Shown here: piece after piece, positions 34,751-48,012 of the stretch
Layout: every line of letters begins with the position of its first letter
Position numbering within the stretch: the first letter of the stretch is position 1
Assembly: GCA_963513935.1 (NCBI GenBank)
Contig: OY740768.1
Span: 32,486,216-32,550,215 of the forward strand
Reading direction: 5' to 3'
DNA from: Aphrophora alni
Lineage: Eukaryota > Arthropoda > Insecta > Hemiptera > Aphrophoridae
Length of the DNA: 64,000 bases
Notes under the pieces: generated by a model
What the model was told of the DNA's origin: nothing
Seen by the model: only the letters and a program-made list of their open reading frames with translations
Databases searched by the model: none
Position numbers and translations under genes: made by a program

Positions 34751-36819
34751 TTTTAGTTGGTATTATATAATAAAACCAATTTTTTAGTTGGTTAACGAAT
34801 CATAAAATGAATATTGAAAATAAAATTGTAATAATAAACAATTAATTTTATTGAATTAAAAATATAAAGAAGTAACAATTTCAGGGAAAATAACTAAAAT
34901 TCAATAATTGCAATTATTGTGATTTATTTTATACCATTATAAACTCCTATTTACATTTCGAAACCTGATTCTCATTGGTTTTAATTTTGTCAACCGTTTG
35001 TTCCAGAGTCTAGGTACACTCTACATAATTTCTTTAAAGTAAATTAAGTTTGACATTTTGAATTTACCATGTACGAAGTTTTAATCTAATTAATTTTAAG
35101 GTCACATAAATAAATGAAACCGTTACATGTTTTATTTAGATTTATTAAAATGAAAAAACAAAACCGGATTTACAGCTTGCAATTAGGTCGTTTATAGGCT
35201 AGTAGGAATATTTACATTCAATTTTTTTAATGTATTGAATAGCAAAAATCAAAAGCTATTTTTTAAATGTAAATGTACTACATTTAGAAATAGAAATGAA
35301 AACTTATTATGAAGCCTGGGGTTAAATAATTACGAAGTTCAGTACTTTATAAAGTAGTTGTGTTACATCTGTTCCATACTTCAACCAATTTAATTTAAGC
35401 CGCGTATAATGCTTAAAGTTTGATAGAATGTTGTTAGTAAACAAACTTTAAGCTTCAATAATATAGTCTGAAGATAAATAGGACGGTAAAATATATGAAA
35501 GTTTTTGTTTTTAATTCGGTATGATCGTTCTGACTTCTTTTTATTTAAGGCTAAAAAATTCTTTTGTTTATATGAGGACTGACTTACTGTTTCGGAAAAA
35601 AATGTTTAGTTTAATTTGAACATATGGTTCAGTACGAACCCTTGCATGTATTGTTTATGCTGTAGATATGTCTGGACGTATTTTAAATATTTATTTAAAA
35701 CTGTTGTGTTGGCCAAATATTAGTTCAACAAATCTTTGCCAGTAATTTAATATCTATATATAAGAATACATATAGCAATATATATGTATTGAATATAATA
35801 TATCAAGAATATATTTTAAGAAAGTAGTATATAAAATATGAAGTAAAAATTAACATTCAAGTTAGTCAATTCTATTTAACGTAAAATTCAAATTCAACGT
35901 GTAGGGGGAAAAAATCCAAATTATTTCTGCTGTATATTCATTTTTATCATAAAGAGGTTTTAATACTTAGAATAAATGACGAATTGTAGGTCCTCAATTG
36001 AAATTCAATTTTAAAGTCAACAAGAGTTCTCAAAACAGTCTGATGAACAGACGCTCTTGAGGGTTAAGGGGAAGAGTGTGATGTTTAACGTTTAAAGAAT
36101 TATTCTGTTAGAAATCGAACGATTTGAACAAAAATACAAGATGTAGGTCAAGGTATAGGGATTGTGGAATATAAATATATAACATGCTGTGATGAAATAG
36201 GTGTAAAACGAGTTGCATTTTATGTATAATTATTTACATTGTATTTTTCTAATGCAAACGTTATACCAATACATTCAGAGAACTATAACATTTGTTATAT
36301 GTTTATATATGGGAAATTTTCATAAATAATTACGAAACTTCAGGATCCTAATCCTTCCATAAACAACAAGGAAAAAAAAGGTTACAATCATATTTCCTAA
36401 AATCATTAGTTTTCTATCTAGCATACATTTTGTGTTTTTAACTAAATTCCATATTCTTTTAATTGTACATGATATTTATTTGAAATTGTGGATATTACCG
36501 AGTCTTATGTCGGCTCAATTTAAAAAAATTAATAAATAAATTTCTTTAGTAATTCCAAAAAGGCGGCTGTTAAGGTTATTAACATCGAATATCTGAAAAT
36601 CCATTAACATCCTCACAATTATCTAGTTGTTAAAATTTGTATATTAAGTTTTAAATCGTGAATAATTTTAAAGAATGTATTAAAATATTTGAAAGTTGTC
36701 TATTATCTTTCTGCTAAGTAATCTAGACAGCAATTACTTGCAATAATCTTATGTTCAGTAGTTACTATGTTACTTAATATTATGAAATTACATCAATACG
36801 TTTATTTAGTAGATTTTTT
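34751..36819. other. Intergenic AT-rich DNA
   Basis: I see no gene or repeat here. Confidence 0.45.
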
Positions 36820-37200
36820 TATTTAACTTTAAATTCAAAATAAAATCCATATATTTAACCAATTTGTTACCTTTTAAGTTAATGAAATGCATTTGTTAAT
36901 AAAATAACATGAATAAAAAATACAGTAAAAGATGCAATTAGATTGTAGTGTTTCATTAGCTTCCCAAGTCCTTTACATGCTTACTTTTAATAAGTTTTTT
37001 GCCGTCCATAAAACTCAACCATGTGAACTTGTGCAAGGAGTGGAAAATTGAGAAAGTTTAACAAGTTGTAACTTGTTTTCAATTCAGACAAGTAGAGTTA
37101 GGATGAAACTACATGTTATTTTATGTGTTTAAGTAATATAAGAAATATATATTCCACTTAAGAATAGTTGTAAAATGTATGTTAATATTGTATATATGTA
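36820..37200 (+). repeat. Old direct duplication, left copy, part 1
   Basis: It is alignable with 42,345-42,735. The best-conserved core is 'tgccgtccataaaa-tca-cc' and 'tgtgcaaggagtggaaaat' followed by 'gagaaagtttaacaag'. Divergence is moderate. Confidence 0.8.
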
Positions 37201-40200
37201 AAAACCTGATCCCAGGATTAAAGCATACATTTAATATATGCTCGTATAGATGGTATAATGAATAATGAATTGGTTTTATACTTATGTTCAGGTACGTTTG
37301 AAATGTATTTATTTCATAATGTATTAGATGAAATTTGGATACAAAATAACCTATTTAACATTTTAAGTAGCGTCCATTATACATGAGCGCTCGTATTAAC
37401 TTTAAAGTTGACAGAAGTTGCATATAATTTAGACATAGAATAAACACATGAAGATGAATCTTGTTAAAGAACAGATTGTAAAAAGTACTATATTATTTAA
37501 ATTCCTTTTTATATACAAATGAAGCAATATCTTGTTTACAATTATATTTAATTTATTTATTCAAACTCAGTTATGTTCACTTATATTAATTGAGTAAGAA
37601 CTTCTTAAATAATCACAAAATCATCGTTTTATAAAGTCTAATACTTCAGTTGAGTTCTACCATATTTACCTTTATTTTAGTAACTTTTCTCAACCTGAGT
37701 TTAATCATAATTTTAATCTTACATTTTATTAAATATAGATCGTATTTTTTACTAAATTGTGTAAACTATAATATTGTAACTTAGTTATATATTGTAAACA
37801 CTCTTATAATATAATATAAGAGTGTTTAGAGTTCTTTATTGTATGTTTATTTCTTCCTTCTTTTCATAAGGCTTTGATCACAGAGAGGTTTTTCACTTTA
37901 AAGGTCCCATAAATATCTAGGCAACTGTCAAAAATCATTTCTATTCCTAAAAAAAAATTGTCTTTTGTAAATATTTAAAGATATACGAAATTTAAAACAT
38001 AAAGTAATAAGATAGAAATATTTAATAAACTTTTAAGTATGTTCGTGTGTTTATAATTAAAAACAACCACACCTCGTCTCCTAAATACACAACAAAACTT
38101 CAAATGATAACACTTAAATATCAAACGTAATCTTAATTTATTTTCAGAATTGAGTCATTCAACTTTTCATAGTCTTCAATAATACTTCAACTGACTTCAG
38201 AGGATTAAAGCCTTCAATTTTATCTAAACTAAATGTCTATAAAGTGAAGGATATCAAAAAGATTGAATTTTTAAAATTAGAGGACTTATTAAAAGTTGTG
38301 CAAATGTACACATGTGAGGTAGGTATCGGATGTGTGAAAATAAAATTACACTCACCTTTAAATGTATTATTAATTCAGATTTTTTAACATTTTTTTTTTT
38401 TGGTAATCTTCTTTATTGTGAGAGCCGGCTGCTTCTTTTATCACCTGTTTTTCAAGGTTAGGACTTCAAGAGGAGGGTAAGAGATATTTTGAAAGTGTCA
38501 AAAGAGAGATACTGTTTAGTCACTTGTACATAACTAAGGACTGGATGTTTCAAGATAAATCATATTAACACGTGTTTTGTAACACCGTATTAAATTTGTA
38601 ATGTGACTAATATTAACGTAGATAAAGAGTAAAATGGATTTCCCCCACTTAACTTAAATTTCATTTGATAATATTCCTAAATAGAAAGGGCTACCTCAAA
38701 GAATCCTAACTTGGGATTTTTGGTCCTTCAAGAAGTGTGGGTGACTCAAATTGTTTAATTAAAATATATTAAATTTTATTTTAAAGTTATTTTTATGAGA
38801 ATCAAATTACTTAAAAAAAACAATAATAATACAACAAAAACGACGATAATATGTGTAATTTTATTGAGAAATTTCATAAATATTTCTAAGTTTAATATTT
38901 ATGTTAACTTTTAGTTTCACAATTACGTTTTATTAAATGATTATATTCTGGTATAATATATTTTTCCATTGTTTAAAAACATGATTGACTCATATTATCT
39001 TGAGTTGTTAATTGTATATATATTCAATAGAGTGATTAAACAGCATCAGTTAATAATTACAATGTATCATTCGACATTCGCAGTTTATTATAAGCATGTT
39101 CATTAAGTTGATTCATAACATATAGAAAACATGACATGACAATATTGTTGCATAAATCAGGATTAAGAACACGTATAAATATATTATGATTTATATTTTA
39201 GGAATTAAAACATTATGATGCTGAATGAAATGATGTGTTTCTACAATTATGTGCGACTATTTCAAGTGAGAGTTGCAGAGAAATAGTTTATTAATATGTT
39301 ATGTTTCTTGACGTTTTAAAAACCGTGAAAGAAATTAGGGTATAATTAATTATCTTCATTTATAAATAAATAACCATTTCCAATAAAAACCCACCCATCT
39401 GATTTTAATATTAACTTTTATAAGACACGTATATAAATAATAAACTAAAAAAATAATAAAACTACGTAAAAACTCTGCCACATACAATTAGAAACAACGG
39501 ATCAATTTCATAACTGAAATTGAATTTTGTAATTACAATAATAAAATTTCATTTAGGTAATTATTAGGTCTTAATTGATAATAGTGTTATCATTATTATG
39601 TAAAACAGAATCTACATGTTTTGGGAGCCCTGTTAATTAATAATTGCTAATTACACTGTTTGGTGCTGTATTATACTATATTGATTGATTTCAATATGGT
39701 ATCAATATCACACTAATTACCTCGATAAGAATTGAAATATTAACCGTTTATCAATCTATGAGTTTGATGTCTTTCTTGTTTACTTTTGATTATTCGTTTC
39801 TTTATTACCATTAAATTCAAGATCACCATAATATAAAAATGTTAATTTCTATTCTACATTAACAATGTGTACAAAATGTATTTATGACTATGGGAGTTAT
39901 AATTAGTAGAATTTAGAGATATAATAATACTTCAAAACCATTAATGAATTTAATATTGGAATCATATCCTATAATCATGTTGTGGTTTTAGTGTTATAAA
40001 CGAATTATTTTGCTTACAGCACGACAAAGTAAATTCTTACAATTCCTTGCAAAATTTCTGACATTTTCCACCATTTTATTACTGAATAGATGTAAATTTT
40101 TTTTGCAAAACGTCTAAAAGTTTCTCTCTATATATTTCGGGTTTTATTATTATTGTTGAAATGGTGGCTTTTCCTGTTCATCATTCATTATTCTGTGTTG

Positions 40201-40739
40201 GCTCCATACAAGCTTATTTGTCTCTTATTTAATAATATTAATAATTTGAGGATAAAATTATTTTTTATTTGTCAACAACTTGTTTAACTTGTTAATACAA
40301 ATTACAAATAATAAGTTATAATATCCAACGTTTCCCATTAAAATAAAATATTTACTGGTTTACATGGATGCTGAAGATAAAAATAAGTTACGTTTATCGG
40401 CCACACAACGAAGTTTATCTTGTACTTAACTGTGCCGAGTTACTTGTGAGTCAACCTCCAAAAGTCCCATTTCTATTTTGTTGTACAGTATAACCAAACA
40501 CCGATATTGTTTTTGTTACCTTTCATGAGCTTATAAAATCCAATTTCCCCCCGAAGGGTTATAAAACCAGAAAGAAAGATAAAAGAAGTATAATCCCGTC
40601 ACTTCTAAATTCTTTATTCGTTATACAACTACTTTTGTTCAACATTTCTTAATAAGAATTTGTTATGTGAAATAAATATGATAAAAAAATAATATAATGA
40701 ACATTTTAGGTTACCTTTTTTTCTACCAATTAAAAAATA
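37201..40739. other. Intergenic AT-rich DNA within the left duplicate
   Basis: No gene is seen. Most of this stretch has no counterpart in the right duplicate, so it was inserted there or deleted from the other copy. Confidence 0.4.
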
Positions 40740-41670
40740 TTAGGCCTATAATTAGAGAAAATCCAATAAATCTTGTTAATTTCTTGTTATAAATAAGCAG
40801 TATTTTCCATTTGTTATATATTTATAAATCTATAGATGACTAGTAGTAGAAAAAACAAGGAAGAGGGATATGTAACTATGGAATAAATCTTGTTAATTGT
40901 ATTATGATAAATTTCACTTTTAAACTTTTCTCTAAAGCTATAGGTAACTAGGAATGGATAAAGTAAGTAAGAAATTATTTCTAGATATTTCTATGCTTCG
41001 AGTGGAGGAAGATATAATTGGTATTCAATAATTGTAATATTGTTGACAAAATGTCATAGAAATATTTTGATACTACCCTGTCATTTTGGTAAATAAATTA
41101 TTTATACATAACCTTCTATTAACGGTAAATATACTTTTACTCATGAGCATTAAAACAATCACTTCTGTGTGGAATAAAAAAACATTAATTCTAGAAGAAA
41201 CAATAATATATGTTGGATCACATGTGCAATAATTTATAAAATAAAACTCAGTAATTCCACCATGGGTTTTTATATAAATAGTTTAACGATCCTTGTAGCA
41301 TCTTGTTATGTACATGTAATAAGTTATGTTGATTTCTTCTTCGTGAATGACATTCTAATGTTGAAACTATAAAAAAATATATATATAGATTTTAAAAAAG
41401 AAACAGAATTATAAGGACCATTTGAAGGTTAGTAATTAATAATTAGGAAGGTAGGACTTAGAAAAGAAGATATTTTAAAATAATAAAATGAATACAATCC
41501 ATTGATATACTAAACGTTAATAACATTTAAAACCTAACAATAGAATAGTGATAAATATACCAAATTTGGAAGGTGGGACTAGACCATACAATTATAAATA
41601 TGTGCTGTGCTTAGTTTGTACACAGATAAGAATCAACTGTATGTACACACACCTACATAGATTCACTGGC
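40740..41670 (+). repeat. Old direct duplication, left copy, part 2
   Basis: It is collinear with 43,990-44,600. Shared landmarks in order: 'attgtattatgataaatt', 'taactaggaat', 'ctagaagaaaca', 'taattccacca', 'ccaaatttgga', 'acaattataa', and the run to 'gctttagttt'-like sequence. The minus-strand 72-codon ORF at 41,592-41,810 is not conserved. Confidence 0.7.
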
Positions 41671-42344
41671 ACTACATAGAAACTGAATTGTTTAAAACTG
41701 AAATTATTTTTCAACCGAATAGTTTGTGCATTGTTAAACTCTAATTTGACATTATTTATTATGTATTTTTTAGTAACAGTTAATATCTTAATAGGAAATA
41801 TTTCATGCAAACTTTATGATTGTTATATACATATAATTCAGATATATGAAGAGGGCAATAAGTAAGTTTAATTTCAGAGAAGTATCCTAACCTAACTTCA
41901 TTAAGAAAAAAAAAGTTATTTAACACATAATAAAATTGTCCAGTATAATAATTATAAACAATACGACTAGCTGAGTTGCTACAGGTACTGCCAGAGTTAG
42001 TTTGATTCTGATGTTAATTCTTTATTTACTTCAACTTTTAATTAAAATAATCTATTTACTGCACACAACTTCATCATTGTTTAATAAAACGAATAAGTGA
42101 ACTTAAAATGCTCAGTCATAACTTGAGTTTATGTAAGGTACTTCATTCAGCTCAAGTAAACTCAAAGCATCTTTGCGGAGAGAGCCGTTTAAGATTAAAT
42201 TTCAACGTTTGGTGTTTCTAAAGTATATTATCCATAATTTCAAAAATTAAAATAAGCCAGTTGAAATTTTAAATCTTAGTAATTTAACATATGATTTTGA
42301 TAACATATTGGCAGAAATATTATGAAATTGCTTTAAAGTAATTT
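41671..42344. other. Intergenic AT-rich DNA
   Basis: This is the spacer between the two old duplicate copies. No gene is seen. Confidence 0.4.
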
Positions 42345-42735
42345 AGAGATGATTATACTTTTAAAATCCAAATACACATATTTTTACAAGATTTGTTACC
42401 TTTTTGTTATTGAATATTATTGAAAAAAATGTGTGATTAAAATAACTTGAAGACAAAAATGAAGTAAAAATGCCACTAGCTTGAAGTTTCATTACGGTCC
42501 CAAGTCCATTACATAATATCTTGTAATAAGTTTACTGCCGTCCATAAAATTCACCCATGTGCAAGGAGTGGAAAATAGAGAAAGTTTAACAAGCTGTAAT
42601 TTGTTTGCAATCCAGACTAGTAGAGTTAAGCTGAAACAGACATGTTATTTTCTCTGTTAAAATAATATAAGGATTATATGTTCGAGGCAGGGAATAGTTT
42701 TAAAATGTAAGATTATTTTGTAAATATATATATAA
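42345..42735 (+). repeat. Old direct duplication, right copy, part 1
   Basis: Partner of 36,820-37,200. Confidence 0.8.
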
Positions 42736-43220
42736 TATAAATATAAATAATATAAAGATTATATATATATATATATATATATAAAATTTGAAATGCATAT
42801 TTTACTACTATACTCTCCTTAAAATAATTTAATTTATTTTCGAGTATTTATAAATAATGTAAACCAAATAGTGTTTTTTATTTGGTAGGAGTTTAACCAA
42901 ATCTTGTACATGGATTATTTGTACAAATATACTAACATTTGAGAAAGTAGTAACCCAATACCAAGGGCAAAGTACAAGGCTAAATTATTAACCAAAGTAG
43001 ATATTTAATTGTTTCCACTTGAGATGCTTTAGTGTTTCCTAGCTACCTTCTATAATGATGGATCTACTGATTGAAGAGTAGTGGAAATGATCGGTTTTTA
43101 CTTAAGTATTAACGATCAACTAAGAATATGATTACACCTTTTCACCAGAATTCGTCTAAGTGCCATTCAGCAGACGATTATTCTTCTTACTCCTCCTTAA
43201 ATATTATAATATACTTATAC

Positions 43221-43800
43221 CAGGGTGGTGAAAAGTCCCGGAATGGCTTAATATTTTTTTAACCAATGCAGATAGAACTTTATAACTTGGTACACTGTTA
43301 CTGGGCATAATACACTATTTTACCACAATTTCAATGAGCCGCTACCACTTCGGGGGTACGGCCCACAAGGAGTCAGACGAAAATTTTAAATGAGATCGTG
43401 GATTGAGTTGTACATCAAATTAAAGGTCTATTTTAGTAGAATAGAATGTCATAAATCCGACTTCAAAAGGTTCACCCTAAACAAAATGGCGGCGTTTTAA
43501 AGTTTATGAAAGTTACTATGGCGTTCAGTGTTAAAGATACCTGGAAAAATGTTTACTCTGTACAGGTTTCAAAACAAACGCCCTGAAATCAGTGTTTTAG
43601 CTATACAGCTATTTTTTAGAGTTCTACTTGACCCTTAAGCTCTAATGGAGGACGGCTCACAAGGAGTCGAAAGAAAATCTTTAACGAGAGCATAGAATGA
43701 GTTGTGCATCAAATTAAAGGTCTTTATTAGCATAGTACAATGCCACAAATCCGACTTAAAACGGACAGCCGAGCCGGAAATGGCAGCCATTCAAAGATGG
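43221..43800 (+). mobile_element. Partial unclassified transposon with internal direct repeat
   Basis: A less AT-rich block begins 'cagggtggtgaaaagtccc', a terminus type seen in insect IS630/Tc1-like and related elements. It contains a roughly 105-bp direct repeat (43,366-43,495 and 43,654-43,770) sharing 'cacaaggagtc', 'catcaaattaaaggtct' and 'aaatccgactt'. No inverse partner of the left end is found on the right, so only part of the element remains. No coding region. Confidence 0.5.
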
Positions 43801-43989
43801 CTTGAAATTGAAATTTTTATAAGTTGATAATAAAAATACATACAAATTTCATTTTTTCCTAATAGTAATATAATTGAAGGATAAAAACATACTTTAATTT
43901 ATGTGAAATATATTTGCTTTTGAAAAAAAATGTAAATTCAACATTTTAGGTAAAATGTGTTATTTCATAGTAATCCTAAAGTTCTACAA

Positions 43990-44600
43990 GTGTTATGCCT
44001 TTAAATAGAGACAAACTTAACTAAGTAATAAATATTGGTAATATTGTATTATGATAAATTAACCATTTTGAATTTTCTGTAACGATTAAGATAACTAGGA
44101 ATAGAAAAATTAAGATACTAATAAGAGGCGTTTATATGATGCCCCATTAAATATATAAATTATTAATTGAATTATTGCAATTTTGTTCACAAACGTCCTA
44201 AGAAATATTTGGACATTTCTCAATCTTTTTGGAGATTGATTTAATTCTCATACACTTTCCAGTGACGGAAAATATGAAATTACAGATGATAACTAAACGA
44301 GCTACTTCTAAGGACAATAACAAACCAATTATACTAGAAGAAACATTTAACATATATTACATTAAATATATAATAACTTATCAAATTAAAACTAAATAAT
44401 TCCACCACAGACAAATAAAATGACTAAATGTATAAATGCCATTGAGATATTGAACGGTATAAACATTAAAACTTTTAGAACTAACGAACCAAATTTGGAT
44501 GTTTAGAATAAGTTATACAATTATAATTAAGTGTTCTGCTTAGTTTATATATACATAAAAATTAACTAATTCATATACACCTACCAGCAAATATTAACTG
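43990..44600 (+). repeat. Old direct duplication, right copy, part 2
   Basis: Partner of 40,740-41,670. Confidence 0.7.
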
Positions 44601-44625
44601 GCTAAGGCACTCGGAACCTAAATTA

Positions 44626-44805
44626 TTAACCCTCCGTTACACGCGGCTGATCTGACAGATCAAAAAGCGATATTTTGTTTTGCGAAAACCCTGCGAATGG
44701 CAGCACTGAATCAGGACTCATAGTACCTTCCTAGCTATGCTGTAGGAGTGAACCAGTAGTGTTTCATTTATTTACTCCCCCTCCCTTGCCAACCCGGTGT
44801 ATAAC
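44626..44805. other. GC-richer fragment beginning TTAA-CCCT (piggyBac-type end?)
   Basis: TTAA at 44,626-44,629 is followed by CCCTCCGTTACACGCG. PiggyBac-family elements and their MITEs insert at TTAA and often begin CCCT. No inverse right end was found near the LINE's other side, so this is a candidate remnant only. Confidence 0.3.
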
Positions 44806-44813
44806 AGATAAGA
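44806..44813. repeat. LINE target-site duplication, left
   Basis: AGATAAGA just before the LINE 5' end is repeated at 59,045-59,052 directly after the poly-A tail. Confidence 0.7.
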
Positions 44814-46052
44814 TTCTTCATCTTGTCTTTGGTGAATTCCCTACTCTTTTCTTCTTTTCTATTGGGCACTAAGCCTTTTTTTCCGACCCCGACGCTGTTA
44901 GGTTTCCGAAGGCTAGGGGTCTCTAATTTATTCTTCCTTCTAATTCTTCTAACTCGTCGAATAGCAACCATGATGTGTGATCTAAATACTGAAATACCCC
45001 AGGTGGGTAAGCCTGCAAAGGTGAATCCCACCACTGGTTCCGATCGGGTGAGAGCCCCGGTGGCCGGTGTAGGTCGCGAGGATTCTGGGGGCGACCAGAC
45101 ACACGATGGAATGTCGGAGAGGGTGGCTCACTTGACCCAGAGTACTACAAGTGAAAATACCAAAAATAAAGAAAATCCATTTCAGAGAAGTAGCGTTACT
45201 CAAAGATCTCCAAAGGGTATGGCCAAGATGGGGTCAGGCCTTCCTGTCATGGACATCGAGGAGAGTGGATCCTCGTCTCCTTCTGAAAGCAGTGACTTAT
45301 CCACTCTGGTTAAGGAAAATAGAGAACTTCGTAAGAAGTCTCGACTAGCCAAGACAATGAACAGGCAGAATACTTCACTGATGAAGAAGAACTGACACGG
45401 GAAACCGATTGGGTGCTCAAGAAGTATAAACGATCTGCAAAGAAACGGAAGGCAGAGTATTCACCTGAATTTGGACAAACAAAATCTAAGAATACACCAA
45501 TTAACCAATGTAGAACTAAAGAAAAGGAACACCAATCGCTGCCAATAAGTGACAGCAACAGAGAAAAGGTAAATGAAAAACCATCTAAAAAGTGTCATAC
45601 ACCTCCACCTATAATTGCTTCTAGAATAGAAACCTTTAGCACTTTGAAGGATCTTATCAATAAAGTAACAAATAATGAATGCAAATACGTCTCTTATAAT
45701 AATAATGTCTGGAAAATAAATGTTCCAGACAGTGACACATATAGATCAGTTACTGCAGAACTAACAAATCAAAAGATACAGTGGCATTCATATGAGGATT
45801 AAACCGCGAGACCTATAAAGGTAATGGCTAGAGGACTTCACCCATCGTGTGAGGAAAATGACATTATTCAGGATCTATCCGGTAAGGGCTTTAAGATATT
45901 GGAAGCTAAGAATATCATCAAAAAAGAAACAATAGAAGATAGAAATGGTGAATACATTGCACATAGAAGAGGTTTGCAATTGTTCATGCTTACATTTCAT
46001 AACGGAGAAGATATTAACCAAGTTTATGCTATTAAATCAATATTGGGAATAG

Positions 46053-46056
46053 GGGT
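46053..46056. repeat. LTR-element target-site duplication, left
   Basis: GGGT is repeated at 55,704-55,707. Deleting the element with one copy restores the LINE ORF1 frame, so the borders are exact. Confidence 0.88.
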
Positions 46057-47744
46057 TATAACGTCACAAATTCCATCATAAAAAGTTAGCCTAAAATAAA
46101 CGACACCAAAACAAAGCAAAGTTCAATGACCCACAAAGCCAACCAAGAAACCGACACTAAAATATCAGCTGATAGGCCTAAACAATTTACGAAAGTAATA
46201 CACAAGGAAAAACATCATCAATAACTAAATTAACTATGTCAAAACCAATTCACACCCCAAGAATTCACCCAAATCCATATAGAAATGGATATTATCAAAT
46301 ATAATTCTCAAATATAGAATAAAGCCTAGACAGAGCCTTGTAACATGAAAACCTATAACCTCACATCTAAACAAACACATTGAAATCAATTCCATAATAC
46401 TATCACAAACACTACACCATAAATTAATATAAGCACTACACATATATATATATATAGCCTCAGTAAACAACTATTTTTTATTTTAATCATCAGAAGATAG
46501 CATATACAATATATGAAGGTAAAACGCATTCCCTATGAACGCCATGTTTTTGTTAGTACAACTAGATCAAAGAAACGACTATCACAATCGAAATTAATAA
46601 AATCAAATAAAAATAAATAATAAGTCACAATATCTGTTAGAATAGTAAAATAATCCTTAAAGTAAATTTAAGAACATAAATAGTAACCGTAAGACCCAAA
46701 TGTTATATAATTAGAATTAGAACTAGGACTACTTGAGTCATAGATATAAGTACGTCATTCTGTTGGAACGGGAAATTATACAATTAACAATAAAATCAGT
46801 AAACTCATTTAAGAATCGGCAATGTAAATATGAATAAATATTATCACGAGACCAAAGGCAAAAAAAGACATAAAGTAATATCAAAATTATAATTTATTCA
46901 AGTCAGGAACATCAAATTGTACAAGGCGAAAGAATATTATTTGAGTAACCAAGGGAACGGAAGAACAGTGCATGCTGGGAACCGCGGCAACAATTCAATT
47001 CAAAAACCGAAGCCAAAAATTCATTCCAATCCAAGACTTCAGAGCCCAAAGATGAAAATTTCTATTCGTAATTTTAAAAATGATGCCGTCAAGTTTTAGT
47101 ATGTTAAAACAGTATAAACAGTGGTAAATTCAGTGCTAAATCACACAGAGAGTGGTATCCTCTGTAAATTCAAATATAATAAAGTCCAGAAACTCTTAAT
47201 ATTGAAGATAAACTTTAACAAATTTTACAATTCATAAGCCTATTTCAAAAAAGAACACCGATCCTAAATCTCAATTTTTCTTAACTGTAACTTCACAAAA
47301 TGCGTTAAAAACAGTTTGTTCATGTCTGGTCGAGTGCCTGCCCCGAGAAAATAATAAATATTAATTACTAATATTTATAAAAGAACTTTGTAATTCTATG
47401 ATAAAGATATATGTAATGAACCCAAACCTAGAGCTAGCCTGGAATAATTTAACTTTGTAATTAAAGACAATCTAACCTTGTTGTGTTATTAAAAGAACTC
47501 AAAAGCAAATATTATTAATGTTTAACAAGAAATAATTTACTAAAAGAAAATATTTATAATTTAAATGAATAAACAAATGAATTTATATAACTGAAATTAT
47601 CTGCATTATTGTCAACTTATTTAGTAGTAGTTGAAGACTAGTTGTAGATATTTCAAATAAATTTTAATAAAGTAACTTCACTATTTCGGATTTTATAATA
47701 AAGATAAAATATTTTATAACATATAAGAAAAGTATTATGTTATA
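46057..47744 (+). repeat. LTR element 5' LTR (1,688 bp)
   Basis: It starts TATAAC and ends GTTATA, inverted termini. It is unusually long for a Ty3/Gypsy LTR. Short ORFs inside it (46,234-46,470 minus; 46,917-47,099 plus) recur identically in the 3' LTR, as any sequence there would, and are not genes. Confidence 0.92.
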
Positions 47745-47746
47745 AA

Positions 47747-47764
47747 TGGCGCCGCAACGATTAG
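47747..47764 (+). other. LTR element primer binding site
   Basis: TGGCGCCGCAACGATTAG starts two bases after the LTR. TGG matches the tRNA CCA end. The tRNA identity is not determined. Confidence 0.75.
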
Positions 47765-48012
47765 GGCATGAACAAACTGAGAATTCAACAGAATGACTTA
47801 GGTTAAGTAAATATATTATATAAGTAAATTGAAATTAAATTTAAGACAACAATTTAGAAATAAGGATTCATTCAACTTTAATTATAAGATTGAACAAATT
47901 TAATAGCCTAGAATAAGATATGTATTAGAATTAAGATTAGCCTAATTTCAATTTAGTAATTTATCTATTTAAACTCAAAAACATATACCAAAATCAAAAA
48001 TAATAATTTAAA

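Noticed and set aside
44823..45395. LINE ORF1 starting at 44,823
   Set aside because: The upstream part is 5' UTR-like; ATG 44,970 in ACC-ATG context is the better start, and the nominal upstream start is not ATG.
45310..45558. Minus-strand ORFs opposite the LINE and LTR-element genes (also 49,183-49,635, 48,960-49,271, 56,847-57,065, 58,179-58,418)
   Set aside because: They are antisense shadows of strong coding regions.
46234..46470. ORFs within the 1,688-bp LTRs
   Set aside because: Their exact repetition at +7,959 reflects LTR identity, not selection; composition is non-coding.
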